Assembly: GCA_903933715.1 (NCBI GenBank)
Contig: CAIZLD010000036.1
Location: forward strand, 1-64,000
DNA: 64,000 nt
Origin: an uncultured Spartobacteria bacterium
GTDB taxonomy: Bacteria; Verrucomicrobiota; Verrucomicrobiia; Chthoniobacterales; Chthoniobacteraceae
Direction of reading: 5' to 3'
Shown here: one piece after another, positions 17,589-29,967 of the stretch
Layout: each line of letters begins with the position of its first letter
Position numbering within the stretch: the first letter of the stretch is position 1
The notes under the pieces: model-generated
Told to the model about the DNA's origin: nothing
Seen by the model: the letters and a program-made list of their open reading frames with translations, nothing else
Database searches by the model: none
Made by a program: the position numbers and the translations under genes

Positions 17589-17603
17589 GTGTCAAAATGA
17601 CAC
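17589..17603. promoter_or_regulatory. Dyad upstream of the hsp20 operon, candidate operator
   Basis: A perfect inverted repeat GTGTCA-AAA-TGACAC lies 160 bp before the hsp20 start codon and about 110 bp before ribD on the other strand. TGTGAC-containing half sites follow at 17619-17625 and 17634-17640. The left arm overlaps a TTGACA on the minus strand that would be a good -35 box. It is not the CIRCE element. Related dyads occur upstream of dnaK (34946-35000). Confidence 0.45.
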
Positions 17604-17712
17604 TAAAACGTGTCCCGGTGTGACGGGGCGAGGTGTGACAAAAATGCACTCTATCTGAGCCCCGTTTAATTTCATGGCGGACCGCCTTTTTTGGGCTTTA
17701 ATAGGGGCCGTG

Positions 17713-18765
17713 ATGGACGATGCGCTTTCAGATGAAAAATTGATGCGGGCGGCTTGGGAGCAAGCCCGGCGCGGGGTGGGGCGGACGAGCCCGAACCCGG
17801 CCGTCGGGGCGGTGATCGTGACCCGGCAAACCGATGGAGCCGGGCAGATCATCGGCGAAGGGTGGCATCACCGGGCGGGACAGCCGCATGCGGAAATCGA
17901 GGCGCTGCGTTCCCTTGCCGATCCATCGTTGGCGCGTGGCGCGGCGCTCTATGTCACGCTGGAACCGTGTTCCACCCACGGCCGCACACCGCCTTGCACG
18001 CAGGCGATTATCGAGGCCGGGATTCGACGCGTGGTGATCGGCACGCTTGACCCGAATCCCGCTCATGCCGGACGCGCGGTTGAATTATTGCGCCAGGCGG
18101 GCGTGGATGTGCGCTGTGGAGTGCTGGAGGAGGAGTGCCGCCGGTTAAACCTCGGTTTTAATAAATGGATCGTGACCCGGATGCCGTGGGTCATTGCCAA
18201 AGCCGGATTTTCGCTCGATGGCCGGATCACCCGGCCCCCGGAGGAGCCCCGATGGATTACCAACGCCGATTCCCGCGCCGATACCCACCGCATGCGGGCC
18301 GAAGTGGACGCCATCTTGGTGGGCGGGGGGACGGTGCGTGATGATAACCCGAGCCTGACCGTGCGCGGAGTGCCCGGAGCCACGCTCCAACCGTGGCGCG
18401 TGGTGGTCAGCCTTTCCGGGAACCTGCCCCCTCAGGCCGCGCTTTTTACCGACGAACACCGGGAGCGGACGCTCGTATTCCAAGGCCAGTCGTTGCGGCA
18501 GGTCTTGGAGGAACTGGGGCGGCGGGAAGTGACGAGCGTTTTGATTGAAGGCGGGATGCGGGTTTTAGGCGAGGCGTTTGATAATCAGCTTGTGGATCAG
18601 GTCTGTTTTTATGTGGCACCGCTCTTTTTGGGCGGCCCAAAGCTCCTCACCGGCGGAATCGGGGTGGGGTCGAGCGCCGCCGCCCCCCGGATCATCAATC
18701 CACGTTACGACCGTTTCGGTGACGATTTGCGGATGACGGGGGAAGTCGAATACGCGGCAGATTAG
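17713..18765 (+). CDS. ribD: Bifunctional riboflavin deaminase-reductase RibD
   Basis: This 350-residue enzyme carries out the second and third steps of riboflavin synthesis. The N-terminal deaminase domain has the zinc site PHAEIEAL (His59, Glu61) and PCSTHGRTPPC with two cysteines. The reductase domain starts near residue 155 with AKAGFSLDGRI and continues through DAILVGGGTVRDDNP and the GGMRVLGEAF segment. An AGGGG ribosome-binding site precedes the ATG at 17713; an in-frame ATG at 17674 was judged too far upstream. No FMN riboswitch is visible, and other rib genes are not in this window. Confidence 0.95.
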   Translation: MDDALSDEKLMRAAWEQARRGVGRTSPNPAVGAVIVTRQTDGAGQIIGEGWHHRAGQPHAEIEALRSLADPSLARGAALYVTLEPCSTHGRTPPCTQAIIEAGIRRVVIGTLDPNPAHAGRAVELLRQAGVDVRCGVLEEECRRLNLGFNKWIVTRMPWVIAKAGFSLDGRITRPPEEPRWITNADSRADTHRMRAEVDAILVGGGTVRDDNPSLTVRGVPGATLQPWRVVVSLSGNLPPQAALFTDEHRERTLVFQGQSLRQVLEELGRREVTSVLIEGGMRVLGEAFDNQLVDQVCFYVAPLFLGGPKLLTGGIGVGSSAAAPRIINPRYDRFGDDLRMTGEVEYAAD

Positions 18766-18874
18766 GTGGATCGCGATCTCCGAGCGCGATCGGGCGGCGC
18801 CGGTTATTGAACTCCCCTTTGCGCTTGCCCTTGGGCAGCGCGCTTTTATTCTGACGCGGATCGATTCAAAGCGC

Positions 18875-19957
18875 ATGGCACAAGTATCCCTCAAAAATAT
18901 CAGCGGCGGCGTGATTCATGATTTCACCTTGGAGGTGCGCGACCGAGAGTTCGTGGTGCTTGCCGGGCCGCACGGGTGCGGAAATTCGTTATTGCTGCGG
19001 CAGATCGCGGGGCTTGATCCCGTTTCCGGCGGCGAGATCGTTATCGGCAACCGGCCCGTCCAGACCGCGCTGCCCGAGCAGCGGGAGTTGGCAATGGTTT
19101 TTTCCACCCCGGCGCTTTTTCCGCATTGGACGGTGGCCCAGAACATCGCGTTCGGGTTGAAAGGCCGCCATTTCCCAAAAACCGAGGTCGGCAAACGAGC
19201 CCGGGAAGCGGCAGAAATCGCGGGAGTCGCCGAATTGCTCGAACGCAAACCGGACGCATTGACAGCAGTCGAAGCGTTACGGGTCGCGTTGGCCCGGGCA
19301 ATAGTCCGACAGCCTAAATTGATTTTGATGGACCATCCGCTGGCCGGATTGGAGCCCGCCGACCGTGAAAAAATGCGGGCGGAACTGGTAAAACTCCAGG
19401 AACGGCTTCAAACCTCGGTGATTTATGCGACTTCCGATCCAGTTGAAGCGATGGCATTGGGGCACAGGGTGGCGGTGATGGAAAAGGGGGAACTTCGGCA
19501 GTTCGATCCGCCGCTGGCGATTTACGGAAAACCGGCTCATCTGTTTGCCGCCCGATTCCTGGGGCAACCGAGGATCAATTTATTGGAAGGCAAGTTGCGG
19601 GCCGCCGCGCAAGGGGTTCTTTTTAAAGAGAACGGGGGAACCGTGGAACTGAATTTGAGCGATGCTCCCAAAGAATGGGCCGGCAAAGAGGTCGTGCTGG
19701 GGATCCGGCCCGAGGCGTTGGAGCCGGGGGAGGCGACCGTGGGGAAAACGCGCGGCGCGCGATGCCAGGGAATCGTCGAACATTTGGAGTCGAACGGCGC
19801 GGAAACCCTCTATTATATAGAGACCGGCGGGCACACCGTCATTCTTCGAGCCAGCGGCAGAGGCGAGGCAGGCGGCGCGGGCCGTCGGATGGCATTCGAC
19901 ATCGACCCCGCAAAGGTGCATCTTTTTGATGCGGAGAGCAAAATGCGGCTGTTTTAA
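18875..19957 (+). CDS. ABC-transporter ATPase homologue with all catalytic motifs lost (pseudo-ATPase)
   Basis: This 360-residue protein has the full length and order of a MalK/UgpC-type importer ATPase with a C-terminal TOBE domain (GIRPEALEPGE, then the 'VHLFDAESKMRLF' ending), but each nucleotide site is altered. Walker A reads GPHGCGNS with Asn37 replacing the essential Lys. The Q-loop Gln is Ser77. The LSGGQ signature is LTAVE (129-133). Walker B continues LILMDHP with His154 replacing the catalytic Glu, and the H-loop His is Ser187 in YATSDPVEAMALG. The frame is intact, so selection for a non-ATPase role is likely. No permease or binding protein is adjacent. Confidence 0.85.
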   Translation: MAQVSLKNISGGVIHDFTLEVRDREFVVLAGPHGCGNSLLLRQIAGLDPVSGGEIVIGNRPVQTALPEQRELAMVFSTPALFPHWTVAQNIAFGLKGRHFPKTEVGKRAREAAEIAGVAELLERKPDALTAVEALRVALARAIVRQPKLILMDHPLAGLEPADREKMRAELVKLQERLQTSVIYATSDPVEAMALGHRVAVMEKGELRQFDPPLAIYGKPAHLFAARFLGQPRINLLEGKLRAAAQGVLFKENGGTVELNLSDAPKEWAGKEVVLGIRPEALEPGEATVGKTRGARCQGIVEHLESNGAETLYYIETGGHTVILRASGRGEAGGAGRRMAFDIDPAKVHLFDAESKMRLF

Positions 19958-19962
19958 GATTT

Positions 19963-19991
19963 ATCCGCAGATTTCTGCGAAATCTGCGGAT
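19963..19991. repeat. ATCCGCAGATTT hairpin repeat
   Basis: A perfect 12-bp inverted repeat with a 5-base loop lies just after the pseudo-ATPase stop codon. The same CCGCAGAT/ATCTGCGG theme appears at 40860-40962 and 46901-46962, so it belongs to a dispersed palindromic repeat family. Confidence 0.65.
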
Positions 19992-20011
19992 CGTTCCTTC
20001 TGAAACTGTTT

Positions 20012-20311
20012 ATGAACGAGAAACCGGTGAGTTTCATTCTTTTGATTTCCAAGGGCATCCTGCGGGACCGGTCCATGCGCCGACGCGCCCTGTTCTGGAT
20101 TGTGGCGGGGGCTCTGTTCCTTCTGGGGGCGGGGGTGATGCTCCTCGATGAATGGCTTTCCACTCATCCGGTGATTTTTCTGCTCTACTGGGGGGCTTGC
20201 CTCTGGTTGACGGTCAGTTCCATGCTGCTCGCCTTTTACGATATGCTTTTAATCCGCCAGGAAGCCCGCGAGGAACGGCGCAAATCGCGGTTTATGGGGA
20301 ACGACACATGA
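20012..20311 (+). CDS. Small membrane protein (99 aa), unknown function
   Basis: I do not recognise a family. The 99-residue product has a basic N-terminus (GILRDRSMRRR), two transmembrane helices (about residues 27-45 and 53-80) and a charged C-terminal tail (RQEAREERRKSR), so both ends probably face the cytoplasm. Its stop codon TGA overlaps the ATG of the dGTPase gene by four bases (ATGA), which implies translational coupling. Confidence 0.7.
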   Translation: MNEKPVSFILLISKGILRDRSMRRRALFWIVAGALFLLGAGVMLLDEWLSTHPVIFLLYWGACLWLTVSSMLLAFYDMLLIRQEAREERRKSRFMGNDT

Positions 20312-21456
20312 TCTGGAGCCGCGAAAAACTGATTGAATTGGAGGCGCTTACGCTGGCTCCCTACGCGCAGAAATCCGGGGAGACCGCCGGACGACATTTT
20401 GTGGAGCCGCCGCACCCTTTTCGCACCGATTACCAGCGCGATTACGCCCGGATCATCCATTCGCGCGCGTTTCGCCGCCTGGAATACAAGACGCAGGTGT
20501 TTCTGAACGGCACGGGCGACCATCTGCGCACCCGGTTGACGCACACGATGGAAGTGGTTTCGGTAAGCCGTTGCATCGCCCGGGCGCTCGGGCTTAACGA
20601 AGATCTCGTGGAATCAATCGCTCTCGCGCACGATCTCGGCCACGCCCCGTTTGGTCACTCCGGGGAGGAGATGCTGGATAAACTGATGCGCGGCCAGGGC
20701 GGATTCGACCACAACGAACAGAGCCTTCGGATTGTCCAGCAGATCGAAAAGAAATACCCGCACATTGACGGGCTCAATCTCACCTTTGAACTGCTCGAAG
20801 GGCTCCAAAAGCACCGGGAATTTTACGAACCGCCGCCCGGCAGCCATGCGGTTTGTTATTTGAACCCGTCGCTGGAGGCCCAAGTGGCCAACCTTGCCGA
20901 CGAGATCGCCTATTACAGTCACGATCTGGACGACGGTCTCGATTGCCATTTGATCCACCCGGCGCAACTCGAATCGCTGGAGGTCTGGCAGGAGTCGTAT
21001 GAAGAAGTCAAACGCCGCTACCCGGAAATCGAAGGGCGCGAATTGGTTGCCTACGTGATCCGGTGCATTATCGACCGGGAAGTCGAGGACGTGATCGCCA
21101 CCAGCGCCCGGCGCATTGCCGAAACCAAAGTTGGCAGCGTGGAAGATGTCCGGCGTCAACCCCAGCCGTTGATCGGCTACAGCGGACCGCTTTGCGAGGC
21201 CAACCGGGCCTTGCGCAAGTTTCTTTACGCCAATCTCTATTACCATCCGGATGTTTCCCAGGTAAACCGCCGGGCTTGCGAGATGCTCGGGCGGGTTTTC
21301 GAGACCTATATCGAGAACCCGAATCTTTTGGGCGGCAACACGGCGACCCGGATTGAGCGCGACGGGCTGCACCGCGCCGTGTGCGATTATCTTTCCGGCA
21401 TGACCGACCGCTATTTGCTGGACGAATACGCGCGGCTTTTTCCCTCCCTTTCTTGA
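20308..21456 (+). CDS. dgt: Deoxyguanosinetriphosphate triphosphohydrolase-like protein
   Basis: This 382-residue HD-domain enzyme should hydrolyse dNTPs to deoxynucleosides and triphosphate. Key segments are YQRDYARIIHSRAFRRLEYKTQVF, RTRLTHTMEVVSVSR with the first metal His, AHDLGHAPFGHSGEEML with the HD pair, and LEAQVANLADEIAYYSHDLDD. This layout matches the Dgt subfamily long used in bacteria without mutT-like control. The open frame extends upstream to 20152, but homology begins at MIWSREKL, whose ATG overlaps the preceding stop. Confidence 0.92.
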   Translation: MIWSREKLIELEALTLAPYAQKSGETAGRHFVEPPHPFRTDYQRDYARIIHSRAFRRLEYKTQVFLNGTGDHLRTRLTHTMEVVSVSRCIARALGLNEDLVESIALAHDLGHAPFGHSGEEMLDKLMRGQGGFDHNEQSLRIVQQIEKKYPHIDGLNLTFELLEGLQKHREFYEPPPGSHAVCYLNPSLEAQVANLADEIAYYSHDLDDGLDCHLIHPAQLESLEVWQESYEEVKRRYPEIEGRELVAYVIRCIIDREVEDVIATSARRIAETKVGSVEDVRRQPQPLIGYSGPLCEANRALRKFLYANLYYHPDVSQVNRRACEMLGRVFETYIENPNLLGGNTATRIERDGLHRAVCDYLSGMTDRYLLDEYARLFPSLS

Positions 21457-21500
21457 CAAATCGCCCGCCGGCGCGCATCAACAAAAGCGCTTCGGCGTCC

Positions 21501-22178
21501 ATGATTTATTTAAAGCAAACCAAAGAGACCCGGCCGGAACGATTGTTCCGGGTTTGGCGACCGGTGTCGCTGGCGGCCCTGGCCGCGTTTTGCATGCTCT
21601 GGATGGGCGGATGCGCCACTCCCTATTACAATATCACCGATTTTAACACGGTGGTGATTGATCCGGGACATGGCGGCCGCGATACCGGCGCCTTCACCCG
21701 TCGCCGCCGCCCGCAATTGCTGGAGAAAAATTTGACGCTCGACGTGGGGCAGCGCGTGGCGGTCAAATTGCGCGAGGCCGGGTTCCGCGTGATCCTCACC
21801 CGCCGCAGCGACCGGTTCATCACGCTGGACGACCGGGTTGATTGCTCCAACCAGTACAGCAAATCGGTATTTGTCGCGATCCACTTCAACGATTCCAGCC
21901 GCCGGGGCGCCCACGGCCCGGAAGTTTATCACAACCGGCGCGGCACCTGGGAGCTGGCCGCCCGAATCGAGCGTTACTTGTCCACAATGCCGGGCGCGGA
22001 GGATCGCGGCGTCAAAACGGCTCGCTACCGCGTGCTTCGCAAATCGCGCGGGCCGGCGCTCCTGGTGGAATGCGGTTTTCTGAGCAATCCCAGGGAGGCT
22101 AACCGTTGCGCGAACGCAGTTTGGCGGGACCAGGTCGCCACCCGCATCGCTCGCGCCATCATCGCCCAGCGGCGTTGA
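21501..22178 (+). CDS. N-acetylmuramoyl-L-alanine amidase, probable lipoprotein
   Basis: This 225-residue zinc amidase (Amidase_3 type) cleaves the bond between muramic acid and the peptide stem of peptidoglycan. The N-terminal hydrophobic segment ends in the lipobox-like WMGGC, so it is probably anchored to a membrane and faces the periplasm. Catalytic landmarks are VVIDPGHGGRDTG, the glutamate in LLEKNLTLDV, VFVAIHFND and LVECGFLSNPREA. The longer frame from 21381 overlaps dgt and lacks a signal peptide at its start, so the ATG at 21501 is chosen. Confidence 0.9.
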   Translation: MIYLKQTKETRPERLFRVWRPVSLAALAAFCMLWMGGCATPYYNITDFNTVVIDPGHGGRDTGAFTRRRRPQLLEKNLTLDVGQRVAVKLREAGFRVILTRRSDRFITLDDRVDCSNQYSKSVFVAIHFNDSSRRGAHGPEVYHNRRGTWELAARIERYLSTMPGAEDRGVKTARYRVLRKSRGPALLVECGFLSNPREANRCANAVWRDQVATRIARAIIAQRR

Positions 22179-22220
22179 TTTTTGATAGAGATCGGGGCTT
22201 TCTTTGGATATACGGAAGGG

Positions 22221-23105
22221 ATGAATCCAATGGAAATTCCCGGGGTCGCTTGCCTGGTGACCGGATTGGGCGGTTTGCCCCGTTACGAAATCACAACCCC
22301 CCACGGGGAAGCCCATATTTACCTTCACGGGGCGCATGTCACTCATTTTGCCCCGGCGGGTCAAAAACGGCTGCTTTTTATGAGCAGGGAGAGCCGGTTT
22401 GAACCCGGCCAGGCGATTCGAGGCGGCATTCCGGTGATTTTTCCATGGTTTGGGCCGCAGACAGGCTCCGCCGCCCATGGTTTTGCGCGGAGCCGCTCGT
22501 GGAAACCGGAATCGCTCGTCCAAGAGCCGGATGGATCGGTGGCGCTCGCGTTCCAGCTCCAATCCGACCCGGAAATGCAGGCGCTCTGGGGGGAGCCGCA
22601 CGCATGGAGTTTGCGCTACCGCATCGTCGTCGGCACGGCGCTCACGTTGGAATTGGAAATCGAAAACCGGGGCGCCGCCCCCTTCCAATGTGAGGAAATG
22701 CTTCATACCTATTTGCAGGTCAGCGATGTGAGGCAGACGGAGGTCCGGGGGCTCGAAGGAGTGGAATACATCGACAAGTGCGATGGCGGGCAACGCAAGC
22801 GCCAAGGCAGCGAACCGATCCGGTTTACAGAGGAAACCGACCGAACTTATCTTAACACTAACGGGAGTTGCTCAATCAAAGATCCGGCTTGGAATCGGCA
22901 GATCGTGGTCGAAAAAACCAACTCGGATTCGACCGTGGTCTGGAATCCGTGGATCGAAAAATCAAAACGAATGCCCGATTACGGAGACCACGAATGGCCC
23001 TCAATGGTTTGCGTTGAGACCGGTAACGTGGCCGATAACGCGCTCGAAATCGCGCCCGGTCAGACCCATTTAACCCGCACGGTAGTGCGTTGCGAACCGC
23101 TTTAA
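22221..23105 (+). CDS. Aldose 1-epimerase / D-hexose-6-phosphate mutarotase family protein
   Basis: This protein of about 294 residues fits the YeaD-like galactose-mutarotase fold that interconverts anomers of glucose-6-phosphate. Diagnostic segments are YLHGAHVTHFAPAGQ, RGGIPVIFPWFGPQ, AHGFAR, a LHTYLQVSDV histidine segment and the C-terminal WPSMVCVETGN. The upstream GGAAGGG directly before the ATG at 22221 supports this start over the earlier one at 22182. Confidence 0.9.
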   Translation: MNPMEIPGVACLVTGLGGLPRYEITTPHGEAHIYLHGAHVTHFAPAGQKRLLFMSRESRFEPGQAIRGGIPVIFPWFGPQTGSAAHGFARSRSWKPESLVQEPDGSVALAFQLQSDPEMQALWGEPHAWSLRYRIVVGTALTLELEIENRGAAPFQCEEMLHTYLQVSDVRQTEVRGLEGVEYIDKCDGGQRKRQGSEPIRFTEETDRTYLNTNGSCSIKDPAWNRQIVVEKTNSDSTVVWNPWIEKSKRMPDYGDHEWPSMVCVETGNVADNALEIAPGQTHLTRTVVRCEPL

Positions 23106-23123
23106 TCCGGTCGAAATTGCCCG

Positions 23124-23519
23124 ATGTCGCGCCCCAATAAGCAAAAAATTCCGACTGAAAACCCAACCGGCGGCGGGCTTTTCGCAGCCTTTTCGGGTCT
23201 CGAAATCCCAGGATTGCCCCCGCTCGCCAGCGACCCGGAGACCGTTGCGGAACCGCCGTCCAGCGTTCCGGCAAAAAAAGGCCGGGTCATCCTTAGGCGG
23301 GAAACCGCCCATCGGGGAGGAAAACAAGTCATTGTGATCGACGGATTTGACCCCGCGATCAGCGACGATGAAATCGAAACCGTTGGAAAAAAGCTCCGCG
23401 CGGCGTGCGGATGTGGCGGGGCCGTCAAAAATCGAACCGTCGAAATGCAGGGAAATCACCCCGAACGCATCCGGGCATGGCTCGTTAAAGAAGGGTTCCG
23501 AGTCGGCGGAATCAGCTAA
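23124..23519 (+). CDS. SUI1/YciH-family translation initiation factor
   Basis: This 131-residue protein has a disordered, Pro-rich N-terminal half and a SUI1 domain from about residue 52 (RVILRRETAHRGGKQVIVIDGF, then CGCGGAVKNRTVEMQGNH and the closing KEGFRVGG). By family it binds the small ribosomal subunit and affects start-site fidelity, like eIF1. It is placed 18 bp after the epimerase and directly ahead of the rRNA promoters. Confidence 0.88.
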   Translation: MSRPNKQKIPTENPTGGGLFAAFSGLEIPGLPPLASDPETVAEPPSSVPAKKGRVILRRETAHRGGKQVIVIDGFDPAISDDEIETVGKKLRAACGCGGAVKNRTVEMQGNHPERIRAWLVKEGFRVGGIS

Positions 23520-23609
23520 AAACGGCAGTTTTTGCCCTGCAACCAAGCAAAGACGGGCTTTGGAGTAAATTTTTTTACAGAGGAAAAGCAGGAATTTTCC
23601 AAAATACCG

Positions 23610-24027
23610 TTGACCCGGGGGCGGTCTTTGATAGCTTTCGCATCCCACGCAGCGGCAAGGATAGCCGGGCCAACCGGGCGATTGAGAAACCTAAAAAATT
23701 CTTCGAAAAACGGTTGACGGAACGGGTCGATGCGCTAAGGTGCACGGCCCGCGACGGAAGGCAGCCAACGGTCGAAACGACAGGGTTAAAAAAATCGAAA
23801 GATTTGATTGACCCCGGAAAAAAAGACGGTAGGTTGTTTGCCCCGCGAACGGAAAGCAAAGGACGGTCGGAAACGATGGCGCCGAAAAAAATCGAAAGAT
23901 TTGATTGACGCCGGAAAAAAAGACGGTAAGTTGCTAACCCCGCAGCGAAGGCTGGCAAATCGGTGAAAATGAGGAAGTTAAAAAAATCGAAAGATTTAAT
24001 TGACGACCAAAAATAAACCGCTAAGTT
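23610..24027 (+). promoter_or_regulatory. Five tandem rRNA promoters with 16-bp spacers
   Basis: Five -35/-10 pairs occur in series: TTGACC/TAGCTT (23610-23615, 23632-23637), TTGACG/TAAGGT (23714-23719, 23736-23741), TTGACC/TAGGTT (23808-23813, 23830-23835), TTGACG/TAAGTT (23905-23910, 23927-23932) and TTGACG/TAAGTT (24000-24005, 24022-24027). Every spacer is exactly 16 bp and the units repeat every 94-104 bp. The last three carry an A-rich AAAAATCGAAAGATTT block immediately upstream, resembling an UP element. They precede the 16S gene. Confidence 0.8.
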
Positions 24028-24375
24028 GTCCTTCCCGCCACGATGAAAGTCGAGCGAGGGAAAGCGGTGAAAGCCGCGACTCACAACGAAGTGAGTGTTC
24101 TTTTTAACAGCAAAGTTGGTCGATTTTGAGAAATCGAAATGACCGGCTGAAACTGATTGAAAAGCGAGATCTTTGAGAGTTTGGTTCCACGGTTTTTCGA
24201 ATGGTCGAAAACTTGGAACGGTTGAGGATAGCAAAAATTGAATTGTGCGTTGAACGTCAAATTATTTGATCTAAACATTAATTGACCGAAGCGGACCACC
24301 TGATCTCACAAGAAGGGTGGCGAGCTAAAATAAGGTCAGAATTTTGCTCGGGCTTTAGCAGCTCGGCACAAATTT
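24028..24375 (+). other. rRNA operon leader
   Basis: About 350 bases separate the last promoter from 16S rRNA. I see no ORF with support here. The stretch should hold the leader with processing and antitermination signals, but I could not assign individual boxes. Confidence 0.5.
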
Positions 24376-25933
<1,558 letters not shown>

Positions 25934-26142
25934 TAGCCGCTTACCTTCGGGTTTGTCGGCAGGTCGACAGCTAAACTGGGGCTTCGGTCCCAAAGATCTT
26001 CGGATCTTAAAGCATGCTGTTAAGCCCTTTAGGACGAAAGGAATAAAGGCTCAAATCATTTGAAACGTCAGCGCACAATTCAGTTTTTGCTTGTCCCGGA
26101 AAAAAGGTAAGGCTTAGGGCTTTAGTTAGATTTTCGAACCCA

Positions 26143-26215
26143 GGGGGCATAGCTCAGTTGGTAGAGCGGTAGCTTTGCAAGCTATAGGTCTGGGGTTCGA
26201 ATCCCCATGCCTCCA
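26143..26215 (+). tRNA. tRNA-Ala (TGC)
   Basis: Cloverleaf with acceptor GGGGGCA/TGCCTCC, anticodon loop TTTGCAA giving TGC and T arm GGGTTCGAATCCC. The 3' CCA is not encoded. It lies in the 16S-23S spacer. Confidence 0.96.
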
Positions 26216-26248
26216 GTTTTCTGCGCTAAGCGCGCATACTTTACAAAA

Positions 26249-26325
26249 GGGCCTGTAGCTCAGTTGGTTAGAGCATGCGCTTGATAAGCGCAGGGTCACT
26301 GGTTCGAGTCCAGTCAGGCCCACCA
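26249..26325 (+). tRNA. tRNA-Ile (GAT)
   Basis: Cloverleaf with acceptor GGGCCTG/CAGGCCC, anticodon loop TTGATAA giving GAT, and encoded ACCA. It lies 33 bp after tRNA-Ala in the 16S-23S spacer, the usual Ala/Ile pair. Confidence 0.96.
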
Positions 26326-26592
26326 TATTTTCCGGGAAATACAGAAGCAACTCGCTTCCAAACAGGCAAAATCAACCGTTTTTAGTTCGACCAGCAAGGG
26401 AAACCTGCGGATCTGAACCATGCTTTTGGGAATATCCCAAATCTGTTCTTTGACATCTACATATAGGGTAGTAAATACAACTTCAAAAGATTGAAGAGCG
26501 AATATGAATACTCAGATTTCGAGGATTAAACCTCGGGAAAAGAGAATTCAGTTATCAAAATTTGCATCGGCCGAGAGGTCGAAGCAGTGGAT

Positions 26593-29448
<2,856 letters not shown>

Positions 29449-29463
29449 TTACTTTTCTAACAC

Positions 29464-29497
29464 ACCGTCGCGTAGCTTTTAAGCACTACGCGACGGT
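29464..29497 (+). other. Processing hairpin between 23S and 5S rRNA
   Basis: A perfect 12-bp stem (ACCGTCGCGTAG/CTACGCGACGGT) with a 10-base loop follows 23S closely and has no U-tract, so RNase III processing is more likely than termination. Further on, 29613-29632 and 29680-29698 can form an imperfect stem next to the 5S 5' end. The 23S-5S spacer is about 250 bp, longer than usual. Confidence 0.5.
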
Positions 29498-29700
29498 AGC
29501 TAGAGATTATTTTCTTGCTCGAAAGTCCAAAAAGCTGTATTGAAACCTGTATGTAGATGTCAGAGGATCGAATGATCTTTGAAATTCTGGCAATAAAAAG
29601 AAGAATGTCGCTAGAAATCTGGCGGATTTGAGATCGGTTTGGCCCCCCAAAGGCGTCAAAACCTCCCCCAATCAAATCTGAGTTCAAGTCCGCTAGATTT

Positions 29701-29813
29701 CTGGTGACCTTAGCGCAGTGGCCCCACCCGTTCCCATTCCGAACACGGAAGTGAAACGCTGCAGCCCCGATGGTAGTGCATCTATAGGTTGTGCGAGAGT
29801 AGGACGTTGCCAG
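29701..29813 (+). rRNA. 5S ribosomal RNA
   Basis: 5S rRNA with CTGGTGACC at the 5' end and the pairing CCAG at the 3' end. It contains the conserved CCGAACACGGAAGTGAAACGC-type loop (29739-29759) and GCGAGAGTAGGACGTTGCCAG at the end. Ends are accurate to a few bases. Confidence 0.95.
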
Positions 29814-29819
29814 TTTAAT

Positions 29820-29859
29820 GACCCTCAGTCGTCTAAAAGCGACTGAGGGTCTTTTTTTT
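29820..29859 (+). terminator. rRNA operon terminator
   Basis: A strong hairpin, GACCCTCAGTCG/CGACTGAGGGTC with a short loop, is followed by eight T residues. It directly follows 5S rRNA. Confidence 0.95.
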
Positions 29860-29877
29860 GCTCTTATACCTGGAATA

Positions 29878-29967
29878 AGCAAGCATGCGACCCGGAGCAA
29901 GCATGCGACCCGGAGCAAGCATGCGACCCGGAGCAAGCATGCGACCCGGAGCAAGCATGCGACCCAG
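29878..29967. repeat. Five tandem 18-bp repeats
   Basis: Five head-to-tail copies of AGCAAGCATGCGACCCGG, the last with two end changes, follow the rRNA terminator. Each unit contains the palindrome GCATGC. The frame can be read as a repeating hexapeptide on either strand, but nothing else supports translation. Confidence 0.9.

Noticed and set aside
17430-17712. FMN riboswitch before ribD
   Set aside because: The conserved AGGGYA..GGYAG-type elements are absent, and the space is taken by the hsp20 promoter region.
29878-29967. Possible CRISPR array
   Set aside because: The 18-bp units are directly adjacent with no unique spacers and no cas genes are present.
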